Assembly: GCF_002104995.1 (NCBI RefSeq)
Contig: NW_024468249.1
Location: 2,542,001-2,606,000 of the forward strand
Source of the DNA: Linderina pennispora
Lineage: Eukaryota; Kickxellomycota; Kickxellomycetes; Kickxellales; Kickxellaceae
DNA: 64,000 bases
Reading direction: 5' to 3'
This document shows, piece after piece, positions 34,174-44,907 of this stretch. The position numbers were made by a program, and so were the translations under genes. The notes beneath the pieces are model-generated. The model made no database searches and was not told where the DNA came from. It saw only the letters and a list, made by a program, of their open reading frames with translations. Position 1 is the stretch's first letter; each line of letters opens with the position of its first letter.

Positions 34174-34915
34174 CCCTCCCCTAAAAGCCCCTCTAGTTTC
34201 ATTGATACGAACCAATACATTTTGTTGGAGCTCATCACTCACCCTATGCTGAAAGCGGTAGGATATGCAAACCAGTATGCATATGTGGAGCGCTTCAACC
34301 GCGTGCTGTTCAAGCTGATCCCGCATGCAATAGGTTGTCGTGTGAGAGCCATCGCTAGGATTGCACCACCAGCACCTGCGTGCCCGCCTGAATGTTTGCG
34401 GCCGATGTTCTCATCCAGGTAGTTCCTGTTTCCTTTTGCAATTCTTTGGAAACCGGGATTGAGTGTCGTTTTCCGCTCTTACCTGCCGTCCAAAAATAAG
34501 CAGGAGGATCTCGGTGTATTTATTTCGTTCTACTTTCTAAAATCGCTGTCGAAAAGATTCTTGGCCAACACTCAATGTTGGTAAAAAAAAAACCCCCCCA
34601 CTACTCCGCCAAGCACGCTTTTGCATCATTATTTACTCTTACTCTTCAATCCCCCTTTCTGGCACACGATGTAGAACAGAATAAACAGGATTGGTCCCTC
34701 CACGCGAGATTTCATACATTGCCAAGCGGATCTTGCTGCTGCTTTCACAGGGCAATAGACGACAAGTACAACGTCTGTAGAAAAAATAGCCGACATCACA
34801 TTGGTACATTGGTTTGTAACGCATAGAGGCGGCTAGTCTCTCGCTCGCTCTTGGCGCATTCTCTTCCCATCCTCCCTTTTCCTGGACCCCGTCGCACCCC
34901 TTTCTCTGATAGCTG
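34174..34915. other. Intergenic, promoter of pectin lyase
   Basis: Contains the AA9 3' flank, an A9/C7 homopolymer pair at 34587-34602, and T/C-rich leader sequence before 34916. No gene seen. Confidence 0.45.
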
Positions 34916-36100
34916 ATGAAGATTTCTTTGGCCCTCGTCATTTCTCTCTCGACTGCGCTGGCTGCAGTCGCGCCTGGGTTTGGCTCAGTCACCAGAGGCG
35001 GTCCTGGTGGCGTCACTGTAACGCCGACCACGCTTGCCGAGCTCAAGGCAGCGCTGTGTGGGTCCAAGGACAGCACGGGCAAATGCAATGACACTACTCC
35101 ACGTATCATCAAGATCACCAAGACCTTCGACTTCCGTGGGTCTGAGGGCATCATGACTGAGACTGGGTGCATCACGAAGGCGTGCCCCAACCCGGCCAAT
35201 AACGAACTGGCGCTGGCTCGCAGTGGTTTCTGTGACGGACGCACGAGCACCACAGTTAAATACGACGCCGCAGGTACCACCCCTCTGCTTGTGGGCTCGA
35301 ACAAGTCGATCATTGGTGTTGGCTCGGCCGGCAAGCTGCTGGGCAAGGGCCTGATCCTCAAGGGTGGCCAGAACAACATTGTCATTCAGAACATTCAAAT
35401 CTCTGACATTAACGACGGCATCATCTGGGGTGGCGATGCTATCCAGATGGACGGTGCGTCTAACGTTGTCATCGATCATAACCATTTTGCGCGCATCGGC
35501 CGCCAGATGATTGTGACTGGCTTCAGCGCAGCCAAGTTCATTTCCATAACTAACAACTACTTTGACGGTCGCCGCACGCGCTCGTCGTTCTGTGACGGTT
35601 CGCACTACTGGCTCTGGCTGTTCCTGGGCGCCAACGACAAGATCACTGTGGCCAACAACTACATCTACCACACATCTGGCCGTGGCCCGCACACCGGTGG
35701 CCTGAAGAATGGCACCATTCGCCTGCATATGGTTAACAACTACTTTGACACGCTGACTGGCGAGGGTGCCATTGATGGCATGACGACCACCTCGTTCACT
35801 CTTGCTGAAGGGAATTACTTTAAGAACGTCACGTATCCCGTGTACAGCTACAAGTCTGACCCTGGGTACGTGTTTGCGCCATTTGTCGGTGCACAGACCT
35901 CGGCCTGGTCAAACTGCCAGACGTACATTGGCCGTGCCTGCGTGCCTAACGACCAGTCTAGTGGCAGCACCGCTTACCGTCCTTTGCACATAGAAGCCCT
36001 AACTCCGCTCACCATCTACAGAAAGTTCCTTATGACCCCAGTTGTTGCTTCGGCTGTTCCTGCCCTGGTCACTGCCAGCGCTGGTGTTGGCAAGATTTAA
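34916..36100 (+). CDS. Secreted pectin lyase (polysaccharide lyase family 1)
   Basis: 394 residues, intact. The signal peptide MKISLALVISLSTALAAVA is followed by the parallel beta-helix. Motifs: WGGDAIQMDGASNVVIDHNH, FARIGRQMIVTG, CDGSHYWLWLFLGANDKITV, NNYIYHTSGRGPHTGG (the TSGR arginine is the catalytic residue) and SFTLAEGNYFKNV. WGGDAI, HYW and TSGR-P mark pectin lyase rather than calcium-dependent pectate lyase. It cleaves methyl-esterified pectin by beta-elimination. The C-terminal 40 residues (after CQTYIGRACVPND) are not conserved in my memory of the family. No doubled-base sites. Tandem with the AA9 gene, this suggests plant-matter degradation. Confidence 0.9.
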   Translation: MKISLALVISLSTALAAVAPGFGSVTRGGPGGVTVTPTTLAELKAALCGSKDSTGKCNDTTPRIIKITKTFDFRGSEGIMTETGCITKACPNPANNELALARSGFCDGRTSTTVKYDAAGTTPLLVGSNKSIIGVGSAGKLLGKGLILKGGQNNIVIQNIQISDINDGIIWGGDAIQMDGASNVVIDHNHFARIGRQMIVTGFSAAKFISITNNYFDGRRTRSSFCDGSHYWLWLFLGANDKITVANNYIYHTSGRGPHTGGLKNGTIRLHMVNNYFDTLTGEGAIDGMTTTSFTLAEGNYFKNVTYPVYSYKSDPGYVFAPFVGAQTSAWSNCQTYIGRACVPNDQSSGSTAYRPLHIEALTPLTIYRKFLMTPVVASAVPALVTASAGVGKI

Positions 36101-37622
36101 AAGCTTGGATGTTTCCATCCTCTTCTCAATAGGTCTAGCGGGCGAAACCACTGGCCATATTGAATGTAATTTCATGTGAAGCGTGTTGTCCAGAGCCAGA
36201 ATTTATGCAAGAGTACACCAATAATATCGCATGGTGCTGTTCTGGCAGCTGCATGTGTACACTGCCTCAATGGACATACCAAAATCAAATACCGAGCGGT
36301 GTTTGGGATTGTGGATGCGGACTGTCAAATCGCACATCCAGTTGCTTGAGAATAGACAATGGTGGGTCCAATACAGAACATCCGCGGTTCATATTGAAAT
36401 TCAAGAAGCAAGTTCCTTCACAAGCAGATGGAAGATCTATCGTGTGCTATTTTTGCCCTTGGGCCAACGTCGTGCTGGCTTGGTCTTGCCACCAGAAGGC
36501 GATTTGCAGACAGCGCTGCTCGTAAATCTCCCGTGAATTTCTGCAGACGAAATCAGCATTCGTGTTCATAGCCGGAGCACTCCAGTATTCATTCTAGTCC
36601 TCACCTATTTCTTTTCAATACACTAAGCTGGATGGGTTCAGTGCAGGCAGTTCTCGTTTTGGGCATTCTCCTTGCTATTCGAAAAGGGCATACTGGTGGC
36701 AGACGGGTCCCAGCACAGCCACCAGGCGGGCCTGTAAATACAGCCAACCAGACCGTCCTCCTCAGGATCCGCGCCTAGTCGTCTCCCGAATTTTCTAGTG
36801 ATTATCTCTATACACCACTGTATTTTCGAGTATTACTCGTCATGAATAGATAAAGTTACTTTCAGCACCCATGATCGAGGTACGCTACACCCTGACGATC
36901 ATCTCTGTTAGCCTGAGGACGCAGACATCGTCCTGTGCTGCCATGGACAAGACCAAGAATATTCAAAAGGGCTATAGCAGATCAACGGGCCGCGCTTTTC
37001 TCATCAGCTGTTTCTCAAAAACTAAGCCTATATATTGCGGATAAACGTTTGCTCTCCTTCGTGTCAACATGACGTACAAAATATCCAAGATACTGGTGAA
37101 CATGATCTAGCAGCATTGGTATCAGTGACACAGTGGTATTCCTAAATGCCAGTTAGATGGCATAGAGGTGGCGGGACATGGGCTCAGGATTGGCATGCTC
37201 TTGTGAGGACTATACGGAGTGGCCGCCACTTATAGGGGCGCTTATAAATTCCTGATAATAAAACCATTTCCTACAATTGGCAAGCGTCGTACTTGTGTTG
37301 ACCCCCAAGAGTGTACTATGAAACAATTAGCGTATTGTCTAGTGTCCTTCTTATAATAGCGCTGGGCGCGCTGTCTGACGCATTAAATGGATGGAATGGA
37401 TAGAATGCCTGTGTACCTGTATGGCTTTTGCATGGCTAATACTTTGGACAATATTATGTGGTATGTTTATGTTTTGGAGTTTTACGTGCAGGCTGCCATC
37501 GATGGTTCTCACCGGCTTGGTTGATTTATCCCTTGCTCCTCTTCTTCCTAAATATTTAAAGTGCCAAGGTGCCTTTACGAATACGGCACCTCCAGCACTC
37601 AAATAAATATTTATTCTTCAAT
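36101..37622. other. Intergenic
   Basis: No supported gene. A 48-codon frame at 36632-36778 starts with a hydrophobic leader (MGSVQAVLVLGILLAI) but has no TATA box and no similarity. The region just after the pectin lyase has a Cys-rich open frame without an ATG. Confidence 0.4.
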
Positions 37623-39070
37623 ATGGATTCACTTGCAGCAAACGTCGAAACCAAGTCATACAAGCTCGGGAAGACAGATACGATTATTTCTATCTTGAAT
37701 GCTCGGATGGTGTGCTTCTACGAAAACCGTGATTCTTCCAGCACCTTTATGCCTAGTGACAAGCTCAAGGAGGGGTTCTCTAGGGCGTTAACCAAGTTCC
37801 CTTGGCTACTCGGGCACCTTAAGCAGACGCGCGATAAGCTGTTGGAGGTCGTGGTCGATAAATGCAACCTAAATATGCCCATCTATCGCGAGACGCAATC
37901 CGATGTGCACTTTTCTGATATCAACTCGGCGGACTACAACCCAGAGACGTGGCCAAGTGACTTAATCTCCACCGGCAGTACTACCTGCCCAGAAAAGGAC
38001 ACCGGGGTGATCAAGCTCCTTAATATTCATGTCGTGCGGCTGAAGGAGAACAGTGGGATGATAATCTCGGCAGGCTTTTGCCATGGCGTTGCAGATGGTA
38101 CCAGCTACTTTACGTTTCTCAACCACTGGGCGGATGAGACACGCACGCTCATCACTGGTGACCCGCTGGAAGAGGTCGGGTACTGCTTTGATCCTGCTCT
38201 GCTGCTCCAGTATCTACCCAGTGAGCGCACACCACTCAGTGAGACGACGAAGGAGGTGCTTTCCCTGAACTCGCGCATAGGTAATTTCATTATGCGACTG
38301 TCGCCAACAGCTCGCGGGAAGTTGCTGAATTTTATTGACAGCAAGACTCCACTACGTGGCCATCTCTTCCGCATCTCGCACAAGGCGCTTGACGAACTAC
38401 GCAGCCAAGTTCTTGAGTGTATGCCGCCTGGGTCCCGCGTATCCGACAATGACCTTCTGGTTGCCACCGCCTACAAGGTCCACGGACAGGCCGAGCTTGA
38501 AGCCGCAAGCAACAGCAAGGGGTGTTTGCCCGGCTATTCCAATGCAGAACAAGAGCCCAAGGGGAGCACGGCTGTTCGATCAACTGCAACGTCACCGGTA
38601 TACTAGGAATGGGTAATCTGAACTACGTAGGGAATCCACTGATAGGCGTGTACATTAAGAATCCAATGGATCACGCGCAAGCCCCACTCACTGCCCAGAC
38701 AATTGCAGACATCGCTGGTCAAGTACGGTCAGAAACATCCAACATATCGCCGCCATATGTCGCAGAGTACATGGACACATTTAATGCACCAAGCTGCAAA
38801 CTGGGCACATTTACTGCTCTAGCTACGCATTACAATGTCTTTACCATCACATCGAACATCAGACGCTTAAAGATGTATGACGCCGATTTTGGCAGCGGCG
38901 TGCAGGCGTTTACGACGGTTCCCCCCGATTACGGAGCAGGTGTATTCATTTTCATGCCGTCGCCATCAGCAAGCAAGGATATTATTGTCAATGTGTCTGC
39001 GTCGCCAGCGGTAATGGACTGCATCCTGAAAAACAGGCATTGGATGGAGCTTGCAGAGTTTGTTTACTAA
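37623..39070 (+). CDS. BAHD-like / trichothecene-type acyltransferase (transferase family PF02458)
   Basis: About 480 residues. The catalytic HxxxD motif is HGVADG in AGFCHGVADGTSYFTFLNHW. The start MDSLAANVETKSYKLGKTDT fits the family (a Tyr-x-Leu start then D). The second half carries NYVGNPLIGVYIKN, and VFIFMPSPSASKDIIVNVSA near the C-terminus. A DFGWG motif is replaced by DADFGSGVQA, so the usual tryptophan is missing. Two frame breaks near 38521 (GGG/GGT) and 38569 (GCA/GCC) are synonymous and restore CPAIPMQNKSPRGAGCSINC. Such enzymes transfer acyl groups from acyl-CoA to alcohols or amines, often in secondary metabolism. No pathway partners are nearby. Confidence 0.75.
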
Positions 39071-39527
39071 GTAATATATAAATGGAATGGTCGAGATTCA
39101 CTTTCCTTGAAGCATGATCATGAGAAATAGCTATCAGCAGGGTAAGTGGCGAGACGCTTACCTCAGTGCTATATTAGCCCAGTTTTGTTGCACATTTGGG
39201 GAATGTGATATCAGTCCTGTAATCCCAAGGCTAGTATATCAGCATGACGAACATGTATGGGAAGAGTCTTCTGTAGGCATTTTTTATCCAAATGGCCGCT
39301 CCTTGTGCTGTCTATTAGAACATATGGAAGAGTAATCAAAAAGTAAGGTGTGTGAACTCTAGATGCAGGCCGGCCGGTAACTAATATACCCTTTCGCCTG
39401 GTCTGGATCGATAAGGCTCCGAAAGCTGGCACACCTTTGAGCCAAGTGTGGTTCTCGGATCACTGCAGAGGTACAATGTGGTGATAAGTGAAAATGGATT
39501 TAATTCCGTAGAGGTAACAAACCATAT
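39071..39527. other. Intergenic between convergent genes
   Basis: 3' flanks of the acyltransferase and MET6. Nothing else seen. Confidence 0.5.
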
Positions 39528-41850
39528 CTAGTTGCTGGCCGCATGGGCCTTGCGGGCATTGGCGGCAACAGTAACCAGGTTGGTCAGAGCCTCCTTGACT
39601 TCAGGCCAGCCGCGGGTCTTGAGACCACAATCAGGGTTAGCCCAGAGGTTCTCGGCGGGAATGTACTGCTGCAGGGCGCTGAAGCGGGCAGCCATCTCCT
39701 CAACCGAGGGAACGCGCGGCGAGTGGATGTCGTAGAGACCCGGGCCAATCTCAGCACTGTATCCGTGGACCTGCAGGGCGCCCAACAGCTTGAGGTCGGA
39801 CTTTGAGTTCTCAATAGTGATGACATCGGCGTCCAGGCTCTTAATGGCGGTGAAGATCTCGTTGAAGTCGCTGTAGCAAAAGTGCGAGTGCACCTGGGTC
39901 TCGTTGCGCACGCCGGTGGTGGCCAGACGGAACACATTAACGGACCATTCGAGGTAGGCGCTGTAGTCGGACTTGCGCAGCGGCAGGCCCTCGCGGATGG
40001 CCGGCTCATCGACCTGAATGACCTTGATGCCGGCGGCCTCCAAGTCGACAACCTCGTCGCGGATAGCCAGGGCGATCTGCGCAGCAGTCTGTGAGCGCGG
40101 CTGGTCATCGCGCACAAACGACCACTGCAGAATGGTGACGGGCCCGGTCAGCATGCCCTTGACGGGCTTGTTCGGGCTGCACTTCTGCGCAAACCTGGCC
40201 ACATCCACGGTCATCGGGTGCGGACGCGAGACATCGCCGAAAATGACCGGCGGCTTGACGCAGCGCGAGCCGTACGACTGCACCCAGCCCTTCTTGGTGA
40301 ACACAAAGCCCTCCAGGTGCTCGCCAAAGAACTCCACCATGTCGGTGCGCTCGAACTCGCCGTGCACCAGCACATCCAGGCCGGCCTGGTCCTGCCACTC
40401 AATGCACTTCTGCGTCTCCTCCTCCAGGTACTTCTGGTACTCGGCCTGGGACAAAGCGCCCTTGCGGAACTGCGCGCGCGCCCGGCGCACCTCGGCCGTC
40501 TGCGGGAACGACCCAATGGTAGTGGTCGGGAACAGGGGCAGGCGGAGCGCCGCCCGCTGTGCCTTCTGGCGCTCATTGAACTGCGCCTGGCGCCGGTACG
40601 ACTCGGCCGTCAGCTCCGCCAGGCGGTTCTGCACGGCCGCGCGGGTGATGCGCTCAGAGGTAGCGCGGCTCAGAACCTTGGCCGAGTTGTCCTGCAGCTT
40701 GGCGGCGACATCATCGGGGTTGGTGGCGGCCTGGGCCAGAATGGAGATTTCCTCGAGCTTCTCCTCAGCAAACGAGAGCCAGCCCAGGGTCTCTTCGTCA
40801 AGGTGGCCGGTCCTCGGGCTTGAGCGAGTGCGGCGAGTGCAGCAGCGAGCACGACGAGCTGACCCAGACCGACGCGGGGGTGCGTGCTGCGGTGATTTTG
40901 GCAAGCACCGACAGCTGCTTCTCCAGGTTAGCCTTCCAGATGTTGCGGCCGTTGATGAGACCGGCCGAAATGACCTTGTCCTTGGGGATGAGTTCCAGGG
41001 CCGCGTCCAGGTCGGCAGCGCCGCGGACCAGGTCCAGGTGGATGCCGTGCACGGGCAGTGCAGCGGCCCAGACGAGGTTATCGCCCAGGCGGTCAAAGTA
41101 GCTGGTGAGCAGGAACTTGAGCCCGGCGACCTGGGCAAAGGCATTGTAGGTCTCGGCAAAGGCAGCCTTGTAGACGGCAGCATCCAGGTCCAGGGCAAGA
41201 ATGGGCTCGTCAACCTGCACCCACTGGGCGCCGGCTTCAGCGAGCTTGCGCAGGAGCTCCACATAGACTGGCACCAGGATTGGCCAGGTGGTCCAGCGGC
41301 TTGGTCGCGGCGCCCTTGGCGGGCTTGCTCAAGGCAAGCAGTGACACCGGGCCCAGGATGACCGGGCGCGCGTTGTGCCCGAGCTCCTTGGCCTCAAGGA
41401 ACTCGTCCAGGACCTTGGTGTTGTGGAGCACGAAGCGCTGGTTGTCGGCGACCTCGGGCACCATGTAGTGGTAGTTGGTGTCGAACCACTTCTTCATCTC
41501 GAGCGACGGCACGTCGACGTTGATGCTCTTGTTCTGCAGACCGCGGCCCATGGCAAAGTACGCCTGCGAGCCGACAGGCGTCCAGCTGCTGGTAGCGCTC
41601 GGGGATGATGCCGACGGTCAGTGCAGCGTCCAGGACGTGGTCGTAGTAGGAGAAGTCGCCCACGGGCACCTCGCTGAGCCCGTACGAGGCCTGCAGCGCC
41701 CAGTGGTCGGCCGCGCAGCTTCTTGCTGCCGGCGGCCAGCTCGGCCTCAGTGATCTTGCCGGCCCAGAAGCCTTCGACGAGCTTCTTGAGCTGGCGGTCG
41801 GAGCCCATGCGCGGGAAGCCGAGGATAGTGGACTTGATAGGAGCAGACAT
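39528..41850 (-). CDS. MET6: Cobalamin-independent methionine synthase
   Basis: Transfers the methyl group of 5-methyltetrahydrofolate (polyglutamate) to homocysteine, downstream of SAH1. The start [20 protein letters not shown] is canonical. N-terminal half: [49 protein letters not shown]-terminal zinc/catalytic half: [38 protein letters not shown] (here [10 protein letters not shown]), [51 protein letters not shown] (the Cys is a zinc ligand), and [20 protein letters not shown]. Four breaks (40806, 41278, 41577, 41712) are synonymous: CGG/CGC, AAT/AAC, GCC/GCT, CGC/CGG. A minus-strand TATATAAG lies about 130 bases upstream (near 41983). Confidence 0.95.
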
Positions 41851-42753
41851 TTTATAGGCGAAGCTGTTGTTTTTTTGTACTTAGGTATGCAACAAAAAGT
41901 GTGGGAAGAGAAAAGAAAAGTTGGAGGACTGGATGGTGTATGTAGTTATGCAATGTCGGGGGGCTACGACCTCGGGGGCCTTATATATGGCGTATGGGGG
42001 TACCATTGCTGTGATCACGGCGGGTGGTGGTACTGAAATCACTTGCTCACAGCTGGCCTAATTTGGGCAGCAGCCGGGAGGTCAAAATGGCAGATCTTCC
42101 CACTACTGCTACCGTCTGCGGTGAATATGTGCACACGGCAGGTGGCTCACACCTCCAAGGGACAATCCACCGGCGGCTATTGGGTCGAAGCACTCTTGCC
42201 TGTGCTTGTGGTGTGCAGTCACAATCGCTTTTTCACATATATTCACAGGCGGCGCTAGCATGGAGAGTTGGGATTGGGGGAGTATTGCGACATCGGGGGA
42301 AACGGGGGTGCGCGAATGCACGATTTTAGGGAGGCAGATTGCTCACACTCCTGCTACCCGTGTGCGGACTTTTAAAAGATTGGATTCTTGTGTTTCCCAT
42401 GGAAGGTGGCCTGCATATTGATTTGGATCCCATTGGGTTTCTGACCCGGGTCCGACAGCGGTTGCAGGCCAGTTGGTCTGATGGTGTGAGCATGCGGGGG
42501 GAGGCGAGATACAGCCGGTCGATAGATTGCATATATTGAAAAGGGTCTGGGCCGGTAACAGTTAGTACGGAGGCTTTCCAAGCACATTGACCGTTGTCCT
42601 GCGCTACAGCAATATGCGATTACAGCCATGCGGTGAACGCTGCTTGTACTTATATCGGGAAGAGAGAGGCAGTAGAAAACTAGCTCCAAGCAAGTCTATT
42701 CCACCTCTACTGTCTTGCCAGCTCGTTACCCCCTTTTAAACCACTGATCAGCC
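41851..42753. other. Divergent promoter region, MET6 / M28-like gene
   Basis: Contains the MET6 TATA element and several short overlapping frames without domains. No gene supported. Confidence 0.45.
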
Positions 42754-44884
42754 ATGGACGAAGCAACCAAGGAGCTACTGGGCGAGCATCACCAAGCACG
42801 TTGAAGCAAAGCCGCAGCGGCCTATCGCTGCAACACATCATAGTCGCAATAGCAGCAGCAGTGGTACTGGTTGCAGGAGTGGCGATTTTCAGCCAGTCGC
42901 TGCCCGACTGCCTGATGAGCCAGCCAGTACATGCACTGGGACGGATCCACGCCGGCAAGGTGTTCTTCAAGATCCCCTCGCCCAAGCACCTAAAGCACCA
43001 CCTTGAGATGCTCACATCCAGCACGCATTTTGGCGGACGCGACTACGAGGCCGGCAAATACACACAAGCGGTTTTTCGCACAATGCGGGATAGAGGCCAA
43101 AGCCATTGAGTACTATCCGTGGGTGGGCATGCCGGCAGACCGGCAGGTGGTGGTATTCAATGGCACAACGAACAAAATCGAATATACGGCTGATTTAAAA
43201 GAAGACGAGATCCCCGGCGACCCGGCCACACAGTACAGGACGAATCTGCCGGCATTCCACGCATACTCGTTCAGCGGCAATGTCTCGGGGCCCTTGGTGT
43301 TCGCAAACTACGGCGAATCCAGCGACTTCCAGGCCTTATCATCCTGGAATGTCAGTGTCAAGGGCCATGTGGTGCTGGTGAAGGCTGGGCGGGTTGCGCT
43401 GGGCGTGAAGGTGCAGCTGGCAGAGCAGCTTGGCGCACTGGGCGTGCTGGTATTTGCGGATCCACAAGACGATGGGTCTGGGCGCGGCAAGGTCTACCCA
43501 GACGGGCCCTGGCGGCCGGCGGGCTCTTTGGAGCGCGATTCAGCCGCCCTGCAGCACATCTACCCAGGCGACCCACTGACGCCCGGCCACGCAGCAACCA
43601 GGACGGCGCCGCGACTCCACCCGGCAGATGCCAAGAACCTGCCTGGCATTCCGTCCCTGCCGCTGCCCTTCCGCGCCGCCTTGCCATTGCTGCAGATGCT
43701 GGCGGGCCACGGAGTGCTGTTCTCGGGACACTGGACAGGGCCAAGCCCTTTGCACGTGAATGTTTTGAACTCGGTAAAGTATGAGCAGCGGCCGATACGC
43801 AATGTCATTGGGCGGATCGCCGGGGAGGAGGAGCCGGACCATGCAGTGATCATTGGCAGCCACCACGACGCCTGGAGCGCCGGAGCCGCGGGTGCGGGCG
43901 CCGGGACCAGCGCGTTGCTGGAGGTGGCCAGGGGACTGGGCCAGCTGCTGAGGCTCGGGTGGCGACCGCGCCGCACAATCATCCTGGCCTCGTGGGATGC
44001 CAGCGAGCTTGCCCATGTGGGCGCAACCGAGTGGGTCGAGGACAACATCGACTGGCTACGACATGAGGCTGTGGCATACCTTGCACGTGACGGGCGTCTC
44101 CGGCCACACGCTTGCCGCCGCATCCTCGCCGCTGCTTGCTGGTCTGCTCAAGGATGTGGCCAGACAGGTGCCATTGGCAAACATATCGCATGTCGGTTTG
44201 CCAGGCATGCATTCGGCTGCGTTCCAGATGCACGGTGGCGTGGGCTCGCTGGAACTGGGCTTCACGGGGCAGCCAGGCGCTCACCACGCAAACCACGACA
44301 GCCTGCAATGGATGCTCAGGTTCGCCGACCCACATATGCGCAGACTGCAGGCGATTGCGCGGCTCAGCGGCATGCTGCTGCTGCGCCTGGCCGACGACCC
44401 GGTGCTGGCGCTCCGTCCCACCGCCTACGTGGGCAGAATCCGCAGGAGCCTGCATGACCTGGAGCGGCTGGTTTCCCGGAAACACAACGCGACCAGGAGG
44501 GTTAGGCATATCCGGCATGCGGTGAGAGTGCTGCAGACAAACGCCATGCTTGTTGAGCATGACTACGCGAGGCTGCGGCGCGTCTATGGCACCGGCTGCC
44601 AGATGTCGGGCAGGCGGCGGGCTGCGTGCGTGCGGCTGCGCAAGTCCATCAACGACCGCGCCTACAAGCTCGAGCGCATGCTCACCGACCCCGAGGGACT
44701 GGCTGGCAGGCGGTGGTACAAGCACGTGATGCTGGCCCCCGGCAGACTCACAGGCACGCATGTGCAGGAGTTCCCGGGGCTCACAGAGGCCGCGCTGGAT
44801 GGGCACTGGCGGAGGTTCCGCGCGCTGGAGAAGCGCACCGGCGACATTCTGTACGAAGCCGCGTGGTTTCTACGCGAGACGTGA
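42754..44884 (+). CDS. Transferrin-receptor-like / M28 peptidase-like membrane protein, probably inactive
   Basis: Type II membrane protein: a short cytosolic start (MDEATKELLGSITKHVEAKP), one transmembrane helix (HIIVAIAAAVVLVAGVAIF), a PA domain (GPLVFANYGESSDF, VKGHVVLVKAGRVALG), an M28-like domain and a helical C-terminal dimerisation-like domain. The M28 region aligns with glutamate carboxypeptidase II: IGSHHDAWSAGAAGAGAGTS against its GGHRDSW...GGIDPQSG, and WDASELAHVGATEW against WDAEEFGLLGSTEW. The first zinc histidine remains, but the bridging Asp is Gly, the general-base Glu is Ser and the later zinc Asp (AYINADSS) is lost (AYLHVTGV). This resembles transferrin receptor and yeast Tre1/Tre2, non-enzymatic relatives. 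Breaks at about 42775, 42812, 43066 and 44092 are synonymous. Stop 23 bases from that of UTP22. Confidence 0.75.
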
Positions 44885-44907
44885 CAATTCGTATATTGCA
44901 ATAAATC

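Noticed and set aside
36160-36525. Cys-rich 121-codon frame after the pectin lyase
   Set aside because: No ATG at its beginning, no signal peptide, no TATA box; TGT/TGC-rich DNA explains the cysteines.
36632-36778. 48-codon frame with hydrophobic start
   Set aside because: No promoter element at the usual spacing and no second line of evidence.
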